A DNA stretch of 28,720 nucleotides, taken from contig CAZEAC010000054.1 of the NCBI GenBank assembly GCA_964510065.1, positions 1-28,720 on the forward strand. Direction: 5' to 3'. Origin of the DNA: CAZEAC01 sp964510065. GTDB lineage: Bacteria > Bdellovibrionota_C > UBA2361 > CAIXSY01. The position numbers and the translations under genes were made by a program. Shown here in pieces: positions 7,951 to 15,707 of the stretch; position 1 is the first letter of the stretch, and every line of letters starts with the position of its first letter. The notes under the pieces are model-generated. The model did no database searches. It was not told where the DNA came from and saw only the letters and a program-made list of their open reading frames with translations.

Positions 7951-8973
7951 CTAAGGAGCCTCTGAAAAACTATGGATTTCGTCACGATAGTTCCGAACTT
8001 TTTTGGGAGTGGAGCCGGGCATGAGCTCACGATTTCTGAGGATATCGGCAATCGTGAGTACTGCATCGATGTAGGCATCGCTTCGATTGTAGGCCCAGAT
8101 TACCTTGCGCTGCGCCTCGATAGCTGACTGCTCCTGCCACCCGAAGTTATTGAGATAGTGCGCCGTGGAGTGAATTGCGTCATAGCGATCATAGAGCGAA
8201 ATCGTACCATCGCTATTTCCATCAACCGCGAATCGTAAATACGAAGAGGGCAAAAATTGCGGCAGCCCAAAGGCGCCAGCAAAAGAGCCCTTAATTCCTA
8301 AGACGTCAACTTTACGAGTTCGCGCTATCTCCAAGAGTGCGGGCACCTCCGGATAAAAAGTCCTTTCAAGATAGTCGGCGCGCTTCAGTACCTGCTCATA
8401 CGTGACACTGGGGTCGGTTTTTCTCAGTTCGTTAAGATTATTTTCGATATTCCGAGGATCCTTTACCGACGCTACCCGAGATAGGCGGTAGATAATCTGC
8501 TGCTCGCCGGTGCGTTTCCCAAGCTGCGTCTCGACAAGGAGTATCGCAGTGACCACGTAACGGCTCACTGCGAATGCATTTTCGGCGTTAGAAAGCGACT
8601 GTTTGTTTTCTTTGAGGAAGCGCGTGCCGAGGTTCAGCTTCTCCTCTTTAAGGAAGCCTGAGTACATATAGTGGCCTTCTCGCGGTTCAAGCGAAAAAGG
8701 GACGTAGGTAAACTCCGGCATGCGCTTGCTTTTATATACTTTATCGATCTCCTTTTGGGGAACGTCATCGGCTCTAAGTTTTTCGACGATGTAATCCCAT
8801 CCCCGATAAGACGACCCTACGGTGAGTGGGTTTTGCGTTCTTACTCGCATCGGTTTTGTCGCCGCCTTTACCTTTTGTGAGGATTTTCGCGGAGCGTCGC
8901 TGTAAAGCTGTGCGCTGGTCGCGCACATTAACAAAAAGAGAGCTGCCAATGATCTAAGCGCTTTGAACTTCAT
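7951..8973 (-). CDS. Lytic murein transglycosylase, MltB (SLT_2) family
   Basis: Exported peptidoglycan-cleaving enzyme of 340 residues that would cut the MurNAc-GlcNAc bond and leave a 1,6-anhydroMurNAc end. Residues 1-~22 are a signal peptide (KFKALRSLAALFLLMCATSAQ). Cys17 is preceded by Met, so a lipobox is not convincing and it may be soluble in the periplasm. The catalytic Glu is Glu148 in AILLVETQLGKRTG. The family block AGAFGLPQFLPSSY, followed by AVDGNSDG and a NNFGW segment, matches MltB closely. No C-terminal peptidoglycan-binding domain is seen. Its ATG overlaps the holA stop by four bases. Linking a cell-wall enzyme with clamp-loader genes is odd and may simply reflect constitutive expression. 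Confidence 0.93.
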   Translation of the reverse strand: MKFKALRSLAALFLLMCATSAQLYSDAPRKSSQKVKAATKPMRVRTQNPLTVGSSYRGWDYIVEKLRADDVPQKEIDKVYKSKRMPEFTYVPFSLEPREGHYMYSGFLKEEKLNLGTRFLKENKQSLSNAENAFAVSRYVVTAILLVETQLGKRTGEQQIIYRLSRVASVKDPRNIENNLNELRKTDPSVTYEQVLKRADYLERTFYPEVPALLEIARTRKVDVLGIKGSFAGAFGLPQFLPSSYLRFAVDGNSDGTISLYDRYDAIHSTAHYLNNFGWQEQSAIEAQRKVIWAYNRSDAYIDAVLTIADILRNRELMPGSTPKKVRNYRDEIHSFSEAP

Positions 8974-9998
8974 GAGTGATGCGCGAGTTCTGAGATAAGC
9001 CCACTTAGCACGGCATCTGGGCCGACTGAACGGTTTTTTAGCCGGCTATCGGTCTTCAGGATTGATCGTATGTCTCGCGAGAGTCGTTTGCGTGTGCGCT
9101 TCCCCATCGCAGTGATATGTTTATGAAGAAGCCACGGCGGAATTTTAAGTTTCTCCGAGACCTGCGGAACGCTCATGCCCTGATCGAGGCAGGCGCGTAT
9201 CGAGTAGTAGCTTAAATAAGTGCGGGAAACGAGTGAGAGCAGGAGGAAAGGATTCTTGCCCGAGCGAAGCAGCATTGCAAGTTGAAGTTCGGCGCGCGAG
9301 CTGTTGTTCTGCGAAAGATAATCAAAAATTTCGTACTCGTTGGCAGCGACCTTTTCCGGAAAGAGCATGTCGACCGTTTTTTCGTCAAGATTTCCATCCG
9401 TAGAGAAGAGCGCGGCGTGGCTGATATACTGCGCAAGCTTATCGAGGCTTCCTTCTGCGAGCGCGAGTAATGACTCACGCGCTTCCGGAGCGCATGAGTT
9501 GATTCCCTGAGACTCGATCTCTTTCGCAGCCCACATTGAAAGCTCGGCATCCTTTAGGCTTTCAAGTTTGATGAGCAGTGCAATCTTTGCATGAAACTTA
9601 TAGAGAACGTTTGCCGCGGGAAGCTCTTTCGCTAATAAGAAAATGCTCAGTCCTGCCGCGGGCGAGTTTTCCAGTATATGTGCCAGCTGCTTTGCCGTTT
9701 CAGCTTTGATCTCTTCGATATCATCAATAACGACGTAGCGGTTCGCGCTAAAAAGGGAAAGGGAGTGAGACTCTTCATCGAGAAACGCGAGATCGCGGCT
9801 GTTTAGTGCGCCACCTTTAAGCCGCCGTAGAGGGGCCTGATCTTTTCCGCCGAAAAAGTTCTGGGCGAGATTCTTAAGAAGGCGCTCTTTCCTTAAAAGA
9901 TCGGGGGCGATTATAAGTAATGATGCGGGCGCGCATTTCTCGGCGAGAATCTCCTTTGCGCGATGGTATCCCAGCCTTTCACCTGACATAGCTACCAT
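8970..9998 (-). CDS. holA: DNA polymerase III clamp-loader subunit delta
   Basis: The delta subunit opens the beta clamp during loading. The protein has 342 residues, normal for HolA. Recognisable parts are the N-terminal strand-loop SLLIIAPDLLRKERLL, RYVVIDDIEEIKAETAKQLAHIL near residues 87-109, and the alanine- and leucine-rich collar domain, with LALAEGSLDKLAQYI in the middle and NPFLLLSLVSRTYLSYYSIR near 250-269. Family sequence conservation is low, so the call rests on the overall pattern and on holB lying in the same run. A second ATG three codons downstream (MSGERLGYH) is an equally good start; neither has a strong ribosome binding site. It is first in the seven-gene run, about 130 bp downstream of tRNA-Phe. 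Confidence 0.88.
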   Translation of the reverse strand: MVAMSGERLGYHRAKEILAEKCAPASLLIIAPDLLRKERLLKNLAQNFFGGKDQAPLRRLKGGALNSRDLAFLDEESHSLSLFSANRYVVIDDIEEIKAETAKQLAHILENSPAAGLSIFLLAKELPAANVLYKFHAKIALLIKLESLKDAELSMWAAKEIESQGINSCAPEARESLLALAEGSLDKLAQYISHAALFSTDGNLDEKTVDMLFPEKVAANEYEIFDYLSQNNSSRAELQLAMLLRSGKNPFLLLSLVSRTYLSYYSIRACLDQGMSVPQVSEKLKIPPWLLHKHITAMGKRTRKRLSRDIRSILKTDSRLKNRSVGPDAVLSGLISELAHHS

Positions 9999-10028
9999 AA
10001 TAGCAGACGGGGCACGGGAAGCGGAAGA

Positions 10029-10070
10029 GAAATGAAAACAGCGAAATGAAAACAGCGAAATGAAAACAGC
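10029..10070. repeat. Tandem repeat, three perfect 14-bp units
   Basis: GAAATGAAAACAGC occurs three times in a row without mismatch at 10029-10042, 10043-10056 and 10057-10070. A degenerate fourth copy follows (10071-10084, about 9 of 14 matching). It lies in the ~130 bp between tRNA-Phe and holA, upstream of holA. Every unit is purine-rich on the plus strand. A 14-bp unit would shift frame, so it is not coding. It may vary in copy number by slippage. Confidence 0.9.
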
Positions 10071-10077
10071 AAAATCG

Positions 10078-10116
10078 AAGCGGCGAAAGCAAACAGGCTA
10101 AAACGAATCGCCGCTT
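10078..10116 (-). terminator. Possible terminator after tRNA-Phe
   Basis: Perfect 8-bp arms AAGCGGCG (10078-10085) and CGCCGCTT (10109-10116) enclose a 23-base loop just 3' of tRNA-Phe. On the minus strand the second arm is followed by CGATTTTGC, a short T run. The loop is long and the T run weak, so termination is only possible. The stem could also be a processing structure. Confidence 0.3.
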
Positions 10117-10127
10117 TAGAAGCGAAT

Positions 10128-10200
10128 TGCCCAGGGCCGGAATCGAACCAGCGACACGTAGATTTTCAGTCTACTGCTCTACCGACTGAGCTACCTGGGC
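10128..10200 (-). tRNA. tRNA-Phe (GAA anticodon)
   Basis: Read on the minus strand, a full cloverleaf of 73 bases forms. The acceptor stem is GCCCAGG/CCTGGGC, the D stem GCTC/GAGC, the anticodon stem GTAGA/TCTAC around the loop CTGAAAA, and the T arm GCTGG-TTCGATT-CCGGC with one G-U pair. The anticodon is GAA, reading Phe codons UUC and UUU. The discriminator base is A. The CCA end is not encoded (next bases ATT), so it must be added after transcription. It sits between the RDD-protein gene and holA, all on the same strand. Confidence 0.97.
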
Positions 10201-10276
10201 AAAAAACGAGCACTGAGTGATTACCATACCCCTACGCGTGATTACAAGGCCGGGCATTATGGCACGCCTTTCGGGG

Positions 10277-13033
10277 CTATATTTTTGTGTCTTTTACTCC
10301 TGCGGGCGAGGCTTTATCACTATCTTCCTCAATGAGGGCTCGAAGATAAGTGCCGGTAAGCCGATCATGAAGCGTCGCTCGGCCAATCAGTATCGGCAAT
10401 GCGCCACCAATTGCGCTGGAGAGAGGCATCGAGAACGCGCGCACAATCAGCTGTGAACTATGCGGAATTGCGCCGTCTTCGGTGCGAATACTGAGATTTT
10501 TTTGTGCCATGCCGAAGGTGGCCCCGATGAAGAGATAAGTAAGGAGGGGATATACGACCGAGAAGAGAATAAATCCGGCAGCGAGTACGCCACAAGGAAG
10601 AACGAAATCAATAAATTCGAAAGGAGTGGCTGCCTTGAGAGATTGCCACAGAGGGAGATCCCAGGTCGCCGTGACAAAGAGTGTATTGACGACGCTCAGC
10701 GCAAGAATGCTTAGCCCATCCATAAAAATGACCGTTGCTCGTTCCGAGAAAGTAACATTGCGGAAGCGATCGGGAATAACCTCTTCAAGTGATTTCTTAC
10801 TAGTTTCGAAGCTGCCTTCCTTAAGAGTAAATGGTGTAATCTCGGTGATCTTATTGACTCGTTCGAGCTGTTTTTCAAGCTCGGTGGCTTCGATGTGGCG
10901 TTGATCCGAGGTAACAATCTTCTCTTCAAATACTGAATTAGCCGCAGGATCCTCGAAACTTTCGTAGGCAAGATTAAAGAGTAGCTCGGTGTGTTCATCG
11001 TGAGTCGCCGAAGTAAGGTTGGCACTCCCTAGCTCAAAGACGTCAGGTGCCATGCTCCCCAGTTGCGCAGTACATGCATCGAAGAGCTCTTGTACTTCAA
11101 GAGCAGAATACGCTTCCTTGTCAGGGTTAAAGGTCATTTCCGCGTGTTGCTCTTCAGGCTCTCCTAAAACTTGAACCTGCACTTGCTCCTCGAATCGGTC
11201 TCGCTCTTCTCGATCCCCGGTAGCTTGTACCTGAATCTCAGCTTGCTCCGGCGGCTCTTGGCTTCCGTCTATTAGGTTCTCGCCTTCAGCTGCTTCCGTG
11301 ATCTCTTCCTGAACTTCTATCGGCTGCTCTTGGTGAGCGATTACTTCGACTGACACTTCATCCGCAGGCGCCTCATCTTCCAGCAGCTGCGGCATCTCAG
11401 TTGCTAATTCCTGCTCTGGAGAGACTATTTCCTCAGCTCCGGTTGCAGCTTCGAAAGACTCAGCCTCCACGGACGGAGCCGTCGTTACTTTTGTATCTAA
11501 GTCCTGTATCAGATTCTGCATAAGCTCGGAGAACGATACTCCCTCTTGTTCTCCAGTTGACGCAGTCTTTGTCGCTTCGCTTGTTTGAACGTCTTCGCTA
11601 GTAGATTCCGCGTTCTCTTCGAAAAAGGTAATGCTGGCAGGCTCCTCGGGAAGAGCGGTCTCTGTTTCCGGATCCGCTTTCTCTTGAGGTGTCTCGCCCG
11701 CAAGTTCCGAGGCCACTTCCAATTTTGGGATCTGCGCTACAGATTCAAGAACCTCATTAAGCAATCCAGCGTAGCCGGATTGAATGGTCGGCTCCGGTTC
11801 GGTTGAATTAGCAGGCTCTTGAACTTCGAGTACCTCAGGTTCGCTCCGTGTCTGTTCGGTGACTTTGTGGACAATAGGTACCGGAAGCCCGGAAGGGGGA
11901 AGAACTGTTGGGAGACTTTCAGGAGAAATGGGCACTTCAACCATTGTAAAATTGACTTTGCCTTCATCAGTTAGTAGTGCCATCGGTGGTTCGAGCGGTG
12001 ATGGCTCGGCGGATATCTCTTCTTCCGGCTCGGGATCGCTTGATGCAATTTCTTGGAAAAGTTCCTGCATTGAAATAGCAGGTACATTCTGGATCGGTTC
12101 AGGTATGATCTCTTGAAGTCCGGAGTCAGCGGCGCTCAAGCGAGTAATATCTGAAAGCTGCTCTTGTGCATTGTCAGGTGTGCTTTGTGCCTCGGCATTT
12201 ATGGCGATGTCGTGACTGAACGAATCGAGAATCGAATCTACGGCTATAGAATCAGGCACTTCGGAGGGCGAAACCTGTGCAGGAACAAAGTCTTCGGTCA
12301 GTGTGGTATCTTTAGCCTGGCTCTCGGCAACCGAATTCATGTCTTTGGCAGGTTCCTCGGCAGGGTGAGAGTCTTCGAATATAAGATCGATCTGTTCGAT
12401 CGCTTCAGGCGGGGCTTTTGGAGTTTCAGCCTCGATAGTAATCCCGGCGCCTCCCATAATACTGTCGAGAAGCGCATCGATATTGCCGCCACTACTTAGG
12501 TCCATTACCTCAGGTTTTGGGTTCGACTCAGCCCTAAGCGGCTCGTGTGTGCTGCGCGGAGCTTCTTCCATTTTGGGCACTTCGGTCTTCAGCGAAGCCA
12601 TTGGCTGAGTCGGCATTTCTGTTGGGGGCGGAGGCGCAGTGATTTTCGCTTCAACTGCGTCCTCCTTCAGCTCGGGCGTTGGTTCGCTCGAAGGAGATTT
12701 CTTGGCGCTGCGGGCGCCGAACTTCTTAAAAAGTGATCCGAAAAGTGAGCCAGATTTCTTCTCAGGTGTTGGGGTACCTGCAGTCTGAGTGCTTTCGACC
12801 TCGTGAGATGCTGCCGAAATGGTTTTGCTTTCAGGTTTAGGCTTTGCTGGGAGCTTTGCCTTTTTCGGCGTTTCCTTCTTCTTAGGACTTTTCCCAAGAA
12901 GTTCGTCGTAGCTTGCGTCAGGTTTTGAGATTTGCAGTCCGAGAACTTTTTTGTGGGGGCGTAAATCGAGAAAACACTTCGGGCAGAGATCTCGAAGATC
13001 GGAGCAGACAAAATTGCATCCGGGGCAACGCAT
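10277..13033 (-). CDS. Zinc-ribbon, acidic-linker, RDD-domain membrane protein
   Basis: A 918-residue protein in three parts. Residues 3-20 hold a zinc ribbon (CPGC...CPKC) followed by LDLRPHKKVLGL. Residues ~35-755 are low complexity, very rich in Glu, Pro, Ala and Ser, and probably disordered. Residues ~758-898 form an RDD domain with about three hydrophobic helices and a closing RATLHDRLTGTYL that matches the family's R..HD..(A)GT signature. RDD proteins are small membrane proteins of mostly unknown role; some have been linked to transport. The ATG at 13033 is chosen because the ribbon begins at once. The frame stays open to 13138, but those 35 residues overlap rsmE and have no domain. It follows rsmE by 23 bp. 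Confidence 0.88.
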   Translation of the reverse strand: MRCPGCNFVCSDLRDLCPKCFLDLRPHKKVLGLQISKPDASYDELLGKSPKKKETPKKAKLPAKPKPESKTISAASHEVESTQTAGTPTPEKKSGSLFGSLFKKFGARSAKKSPSSEPTPELKEDAVEAKITAPPPPTEMPTQPMASLKTEVPKMEEAPRSTHEPLRAESNPKPEVMDLSSGGNIDALLDSIMGGAGITIEAETPKAPPEAIEQIDLIFEDSHPAEEPAKDMNSVAESQAKDTTLTEDFVPAQVSPSEVPDSIAVDSILDSFSHDIAINAEAQSTPDNAQEQLSDITRLSAADSGLQEIIPEPIQNVPAISMQELFQEIASSDPEPEEEISAEPSPLEPPMALLTDEGKVNFTMVEVPISPESLPTVLPPSGLPVPIVHKVTEQTRSEPEVLEVQEPANSTEPEPTIQSGYAGLLNEVLESVAQIPKLEVASELAGETPQEKADPETETALPEEPASITFFEENAESTSEDVQTSEATKTASTGEQEGVSFSELMQNLIQDLDTKVTTAPSVEAESFEAATGAEEIVSPEQELATEMPQLLEDEAPADEVSVEVIAHQEQPIEVQEEITEAAEGENLIDGSQEPPEQAEIQVQATGDREERDRFEEQVQVQVLGEPEEQHAEMTFNPDKEAYSALEVQELFDACTAQLGSMAPDVFELGSANLTSATHDEHTELLFNLAYESFEDPAANSVFEEKIVTSDQRHIEATELEKQLERVNKITEITPFTLKEGSFETSKKSLEEVIPDRFRNVTFSERATVIFMDGLSILALSVVNTLFVTATWDLPLWQSLKAATPFEFIDFVLPCGVLAAGFILFSVVYPLLTYLFIGATFGMAQKNLSIRTEDGAIPHSSQLIVRAFSMPLSSAIGGALPILIGRATLHDRLTGTYLRALIEEDSDKASPAGVKDTKI

Positions 13034-13056
13034 AGTACTTAGAATCCGGGGGCCAA

Positions 13057-13848
13057 CTAGTTGTGAGGGGCTAATTCGATAACGGCTTGGACCATGGCAA
13101 TTGCGGCGATTGCGGCCGTTTCCGACCGTAAGCGGCATGAACCGAGAGAAAGCAGCTCGAATCCGCGCCCCTCTAACGCAAGAAGCTCCCCTTCGGTTAA
13201 ATCACCTGCTGGCCCAATTAATAGATGCACCGGCGTGGTTAAACGGCGTAATTTTTTGGCCGGTTGCGCCCTTGCTGAAAGGGCACAACAAAGAAATCGT
13301 TCTTGTGGTTTCGCTATGTTATCGAGGTAGCCAAACAGCTCTTGAATGCCATTGCAGACGTGTACGGTAGGGAGCGCTGCCCGGCCTGACTGTTCACTTG
13401 CTGAGCGCGCGATCTTTTCCCAGCGCGGCAGCTTTGATTGCAGGTCTTTAAGCTGAGACTTACTTTGCAAGCTTCGCGCGGCGTTCCAAAAAATTATCTG
13501 TTCTACCCCGAGCTCAGTGGCCTTTTCGCAGACGAGGTCATTTGCTTGAGGACGGCCTAACGCAAAGATCAAGCTCTTTACCTCGGTAGGAACTTTAACT
13601 TGGCTCTTCAAAACTTTGAGAAGTTTTATAGCGCACGGGGTGACATGTGAAGCGATAATTGCTTCGCATTCGGTATTGCTCTCCTCGTGAACGGCGACCA
13701 ATGGATCACCCGGTTCTAGCCGAAGCACCCTTAATAAATGCCGCGAACTCCCCTCGTCGAGAAGAATTTCCGGCTGGGCTACTTCGGAATGAAGATCGGC
13801 TATTAGTGCTTGCGCTGCTTTAAAGAAAACTCGTCGTTCGTGCGCCAC
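13057..13848 (-). CDS. rsmE: 16S rRNA (uracil1498-N3)-methyltransferase
   Basis: SPOUT-fold methyltransferase that uses S-adenosylmethionine to make m3U1498 in 16S rRNA. It has 263 residues with an N-terminal PUA-like region containing RHLLRVLRLEPGD (36-48). The family marks are KATELGVEQIIF (109-120), EQSGR (152-156), LLIGPAG (209-215) and LGSCRLRSETAA (235-246). The cofactor loop normally reads GPEGG; here it is GPAGD (212-216), a change that could affect cofactor binding. The rest of the knot is intact, so I expect it is active but flag it. The start codon is GTG with no strong ribosome binding site. It lies 25 bp after the DsbA-fold gene. Confidence 0.93.
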   Translation of the reverse strand: MAHERRVFFKAAQALIADLHSEVAQPEILLDEGSSRHLLRVLRLEPGDPLVAVHEESNTECEAIIASHVTPCAIKLLKVLKSQVKVPTEVKSLIFALGRPQANDLVCEKATELGVEQIIFWNAARSLQSKSQLKDLQSKLPRWEKIARSASEQSGRAALPTVHVCNGIQELFGYLDNIAKPQERFLCCALSARAQPAKKLRRLTTPVHLLIGPAGDLTEGELLALEGRGFELLSLGSCRLRSETAAIAAIAMVQAVIELAPHN

Positions 13849-13873
13849 GCGGTAATGAGGAGTGGGCTTTCCA

Positions 13874-14491
13874 CTAACTAGCGCGTTTTTTCTTAAGGCC
13901 GAGCTTTATCAAACGGCCTTCAAGTTGGCCTATCTTGTCCATGCCGACAAACCTCTCAGTATCGATTACGAACGAGGGCGTATCGAATACGCTTAATTTT
14001 CTGCCGCGTTTGTAAACGCCTTTTACCCGTTCGCGTGTATCTGACGAGGAGACCTTGCTTAAGAATTCGCCAAGATCGATATCGAGCTCTTCGCAAAGTT
14101 CGGTGGTAAAGTTCTCATCGTTTGGATTTTCGCCAAGTCCCCACCACTTGTGGAAAACCTTGTAGTTGTACTCTTTAAGTACGTCCATATCACCGGCAAC
14201 AAGAGCTCCCCTGGTCACACGACCTGGATCAAATTCGTTCTCTGGCCAGCCCTCAGGGAATTTAAGCGGGATGCCATGATCATCGGCAAATCGCTTTGTG
14301 TCTTCAAAGAGGTAGGAAAGTTTGTCCGGAATTATCGGAGCGGCCTGAACCTGTTGTCCCGATGCCTTTGCTGAGAAGGGCTGCCACAGGAGCTCAATAT
14401 CATAGTTTTCCTCGAGGGCGTAAATTGACTCGAGCGCGAGGTATGAATAGGGACTCTGAAATGAATAGTAAACTTCAATATTTAAAGCCAT
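13874..14491 (-). CDS. DsbA-fold isomerase (HCCA isomerase / kappa GST-like)
   Basis: Thioredoxin/DsbA-superfamily protein of 205 residues, in the branch holding 2-hydroxychromene-2-carboxylate isomerase and kappa-class glutathione transferases. The start YYSFQSPYSYLALE gives Ser13-Pro14-Tyr15 in place of a CxxC pair, the usual glutathione-activating serine of HCCA isomerases. The cis-Pro loop is FDTPSFVI, and the C-terminal FVGMDKIGQLEGRL is typical. No signal peptide, so cytoplasmic. The ATG has AAAGG at good spacing. A FrnE-like thiol oxidoreductase is excluded by the lack of CxxC. The actual substrate is unknown. An intrinsic terminator lies 66 bp upstream on the same strand, so expression may involve attenuation or an independent promoter below it. 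Confidence 0.87.
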   Translation of the reverse strand: MALNIEVYYSFQSPYSYLALESIYALEENYDIELLWQPFSAKASGQQVQAAPIIPDKLSYLFEDTKRFADDHGIPLKFPEGWPENEFDPGRVTRGALVAGDMDVLKEYNYKVFHKWWGLGENPNDENFTTELCEELDIDLGEFLSKVSSSDTRERVKGVYKRGRKLSVFDTPSFVIDTERFVGMDKIGQLEGRLIKLGLKKKRAS

Positions 14492-14556
14492 AATTCAGCC
14501 TTTCAAGAAATTATCAGAAAAATTCACTCAAAAATATCAAGGCAACATAACAGGCC

Positions 14557-14582
14557 CAAAAAAGGCGCCTCAAGGGGCGCCT
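14557..14582 (-). terminator. Intrinsic terminator reading leftward
   Basis: On the minus strand AGGCGCC (14582-14576), a six-base loop and GGCGCCT (14569-14563) form a 7-bp G+C-rich stem followed by a run of six T. On the plus strand the stem is followed by TAAAATC, so it acts in one direction. No annotated gene lies to its right on the minus strand before metF, so it must end a short transcript or attenuate the DsbA-fold gene. Confidence 0.8.
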
Positions 14583-14682
14583 AAAATCATGCCACTAAAT
14601 CGGTCACGAAGAGCCTGAAGTTACTCTCAACGAGAATATAGGCCTAAACTAAACGGAAATAGGGCCATTTGCAAGCACGAAC
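14583..14682 (-). ncRNA. Candidate small RNA or leader ending at the terminator
   Basis: This is inferred, not recognised. A promoter-like pair and the terminator at 14557-14582 delimit a transcript of about 125 bases that matches no RNA family I know; it is not 4.5S, tmRNA or a riboswitch that I recognise. It could fold locally, for example GGCC...GGCC around 14641-14667. It also contains a 13-codon frame (MALFPFSLGLYSR) without a ribosome binding site. The alternatives are an sRNA or an attenuator of the downstream DsbA-fold gene. Confidence 0.3.
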
Positions 14683-14688
14683 TCAAAA

Positions 14689-14716
14689 AGTATAGGTATT
14701 ACAGGTACTATTTGAA
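14689..14716 (-). promoter_or_regulatory. Promoter-like pair for the leftward leader
   Basis: On the minus strand TTCAAA (14716-14711) and TATACT (14694-14689) are separated by 16 bp. They match the sigma-70 consensus at 4 of 6 and 5 of 6 positions. They lie upstream of the terminator-ended stretch. This is sequence resemblance only. Confidence 0.3.
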
Positions 14717-14727
14717 GATTTCGATCG

Positions 14728-14742
14728 ATTGCCTATGGCAAT
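14728..14742. promoter_or_regulatory. Operator-like palindrome upstream of metF
   Basis: ATTGCC-TAT-GGCAAT is a perfect inverted repeat with 6-bp arms. It ends directly before TTGACC (14743-14748), a possible -35 element, and lies 37 bp before the MTHFR-like start. Its size suits a dimeric repressor or activator site. No second copy was noticed in the window. Confidence 0.35.
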
Positions 14743-14779
14743 TTGACCCAAGAACCGTATTAATGGCTAGTTTTGACCT

Positions 14780-15670
14780 GTGAACAACCCATTTAGCCAT
14801 ATTGCATCCGGCACTGGCAGGCGCCTTATTTGCCTTGAGGTTAATCCTCCTCGCGGCACTGATCTTTCGGCGGTTTTTGCTCGTCTCGATGGACAGCTTG
14901 ATAATGTCGATCTGCTCAATGTCACCGATAGCGCACTGGCCCGAATGAAGCTTGCCGCGCTTCCTTTTGGCGCGATTTTAAAACAGCGCTATGGAAAAGA
15001 GGTTGTAGTTAATATCTCTTGTCGCGATCGAAACTTGGTCGCGCTTGAGGGCGATCTGCTTGCCGGATGGGTTACTGGGATTCGCTCGGTTGTGGCGCTT
15101 ACTGGGGATGCGATGACTATTGGTGATACTCCAGAGAGAAAAGGCGTATTTGAGATAAATTCTGTAGGACTTCTTAATCTTCTGGCTGCGCTTAATCGTG
15201 GAAGCGATATGGCTGGGCACCCTCTGAAGGGTAAGACTGAGTATTTTCCCGGAGCCGTTGTAAATCCAAATGTAAAGAATATTGGCGCTGAAATTAAGCG
15301 GCTGAAGAGAAAGGGTGATGCCGGTGCCCGTTATGCGCTTAGTCAACCTGTGTTTGACCCAAAAGGGGCAAAGGAGTTTCTGCTCCAGGCTAAGGAGGTT
15401 GGGGTGCCGATATTTATCGGCTTAATGCCTTACAAGTCTGCCAAATCGGCGCTCGCGGTGAATGCGATACCTGGAATTAAACTTCCGGAAGCGCTCACCA
15501 ATGTGTTGAATTCTAAGGGTGATGAAGATCTTTCTCAGTTTTCGATTGATCACGCATTGGAGTTAGCTTTGGAAACCAGAGAGCTGGTGTGCGGCTTCCA
15601 CGTTATTAGCGGAGGGGCTCCGCACCTAGCGTTAAAATTGGCGCAATCGCTGAGGTCCATAGTGACATAG
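14780..15670 (+). CDS. Methylenetetrahydrofolate reductase family protein (MetF-like)
   Basis: Flavin-dependent reductase that would convert 5,10-methylene-tetrahydrofolate to 5-methyl-tetrahydrofolate for methionine synthesis. It has 296 residues, a usual length for bacterial MetF. Visible signatures are CLEVNPPRG (with Glu20 at the place of the proton donor), NISCRDRNLVALEGDLL (78-94), VVALTGDAMTIGDTP, YALSQPVFDPKGAKEFL and FIGLMPYKSAKS. The TIM-barrel order of these motifs is complete. The start is GTG; no in-frame ATG is near. Closest relatives in form are the MTHFR modules fused to homocysteine methyltransferases, but no such partner is fused here. It is followed after 37 bp by nuoI, probably in the same transcript. 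Confidence 0.87.
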   Translation: MNNPFSHIASGTGRRLICLEVNPPRGTDLSAVFARLDGQLDNVDLLNVTDSALARMKLAALPFGAILKQRYGKEVVVNISCRDRNLVALEGDLLAGWVTGIRSVVALTGDAMTIGDTPERKGVFEINSVGLLNLLAALNRGSDMAGHPLKGKTEYFPGAVVNPNVKNIGAEIKRLKRKGDAGARYALSQPVFDPKGAKEFLLQAKEVGVPIFIGLMPYKSAKSALAVNAIPGIKLPEALTNVLNSKGDEDLSQFSIDHALELALETRELVCGFHVISGGAPHLALKLAQSLRSIVT

Positions 15671-15707
15671 GCGCACGTTTGCCTTAGATTTAGTTCGTTG
15701 GAGGGAC

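Noticed and set aside
10029..10070. Short CRISPR-like array
   Set aside because: The 14-bp units are directly adjacent with no spacers and there are no cas genes.
13034..13138. N-terminal extension of the zinc-ribbon/RDD protein
   Set aside because: It overlaps rsmE and adds 35 residues without structure, while the zinc ribbon starts right at the ATG at 13033.
14628..14669. 13-codon leader peptide (MALFPFSLGLYSR) in the candidate small RNA
   Set aside because: No ribosome binding site and no run of one regulatory codon, so it is not supported as an attenuator peptide.
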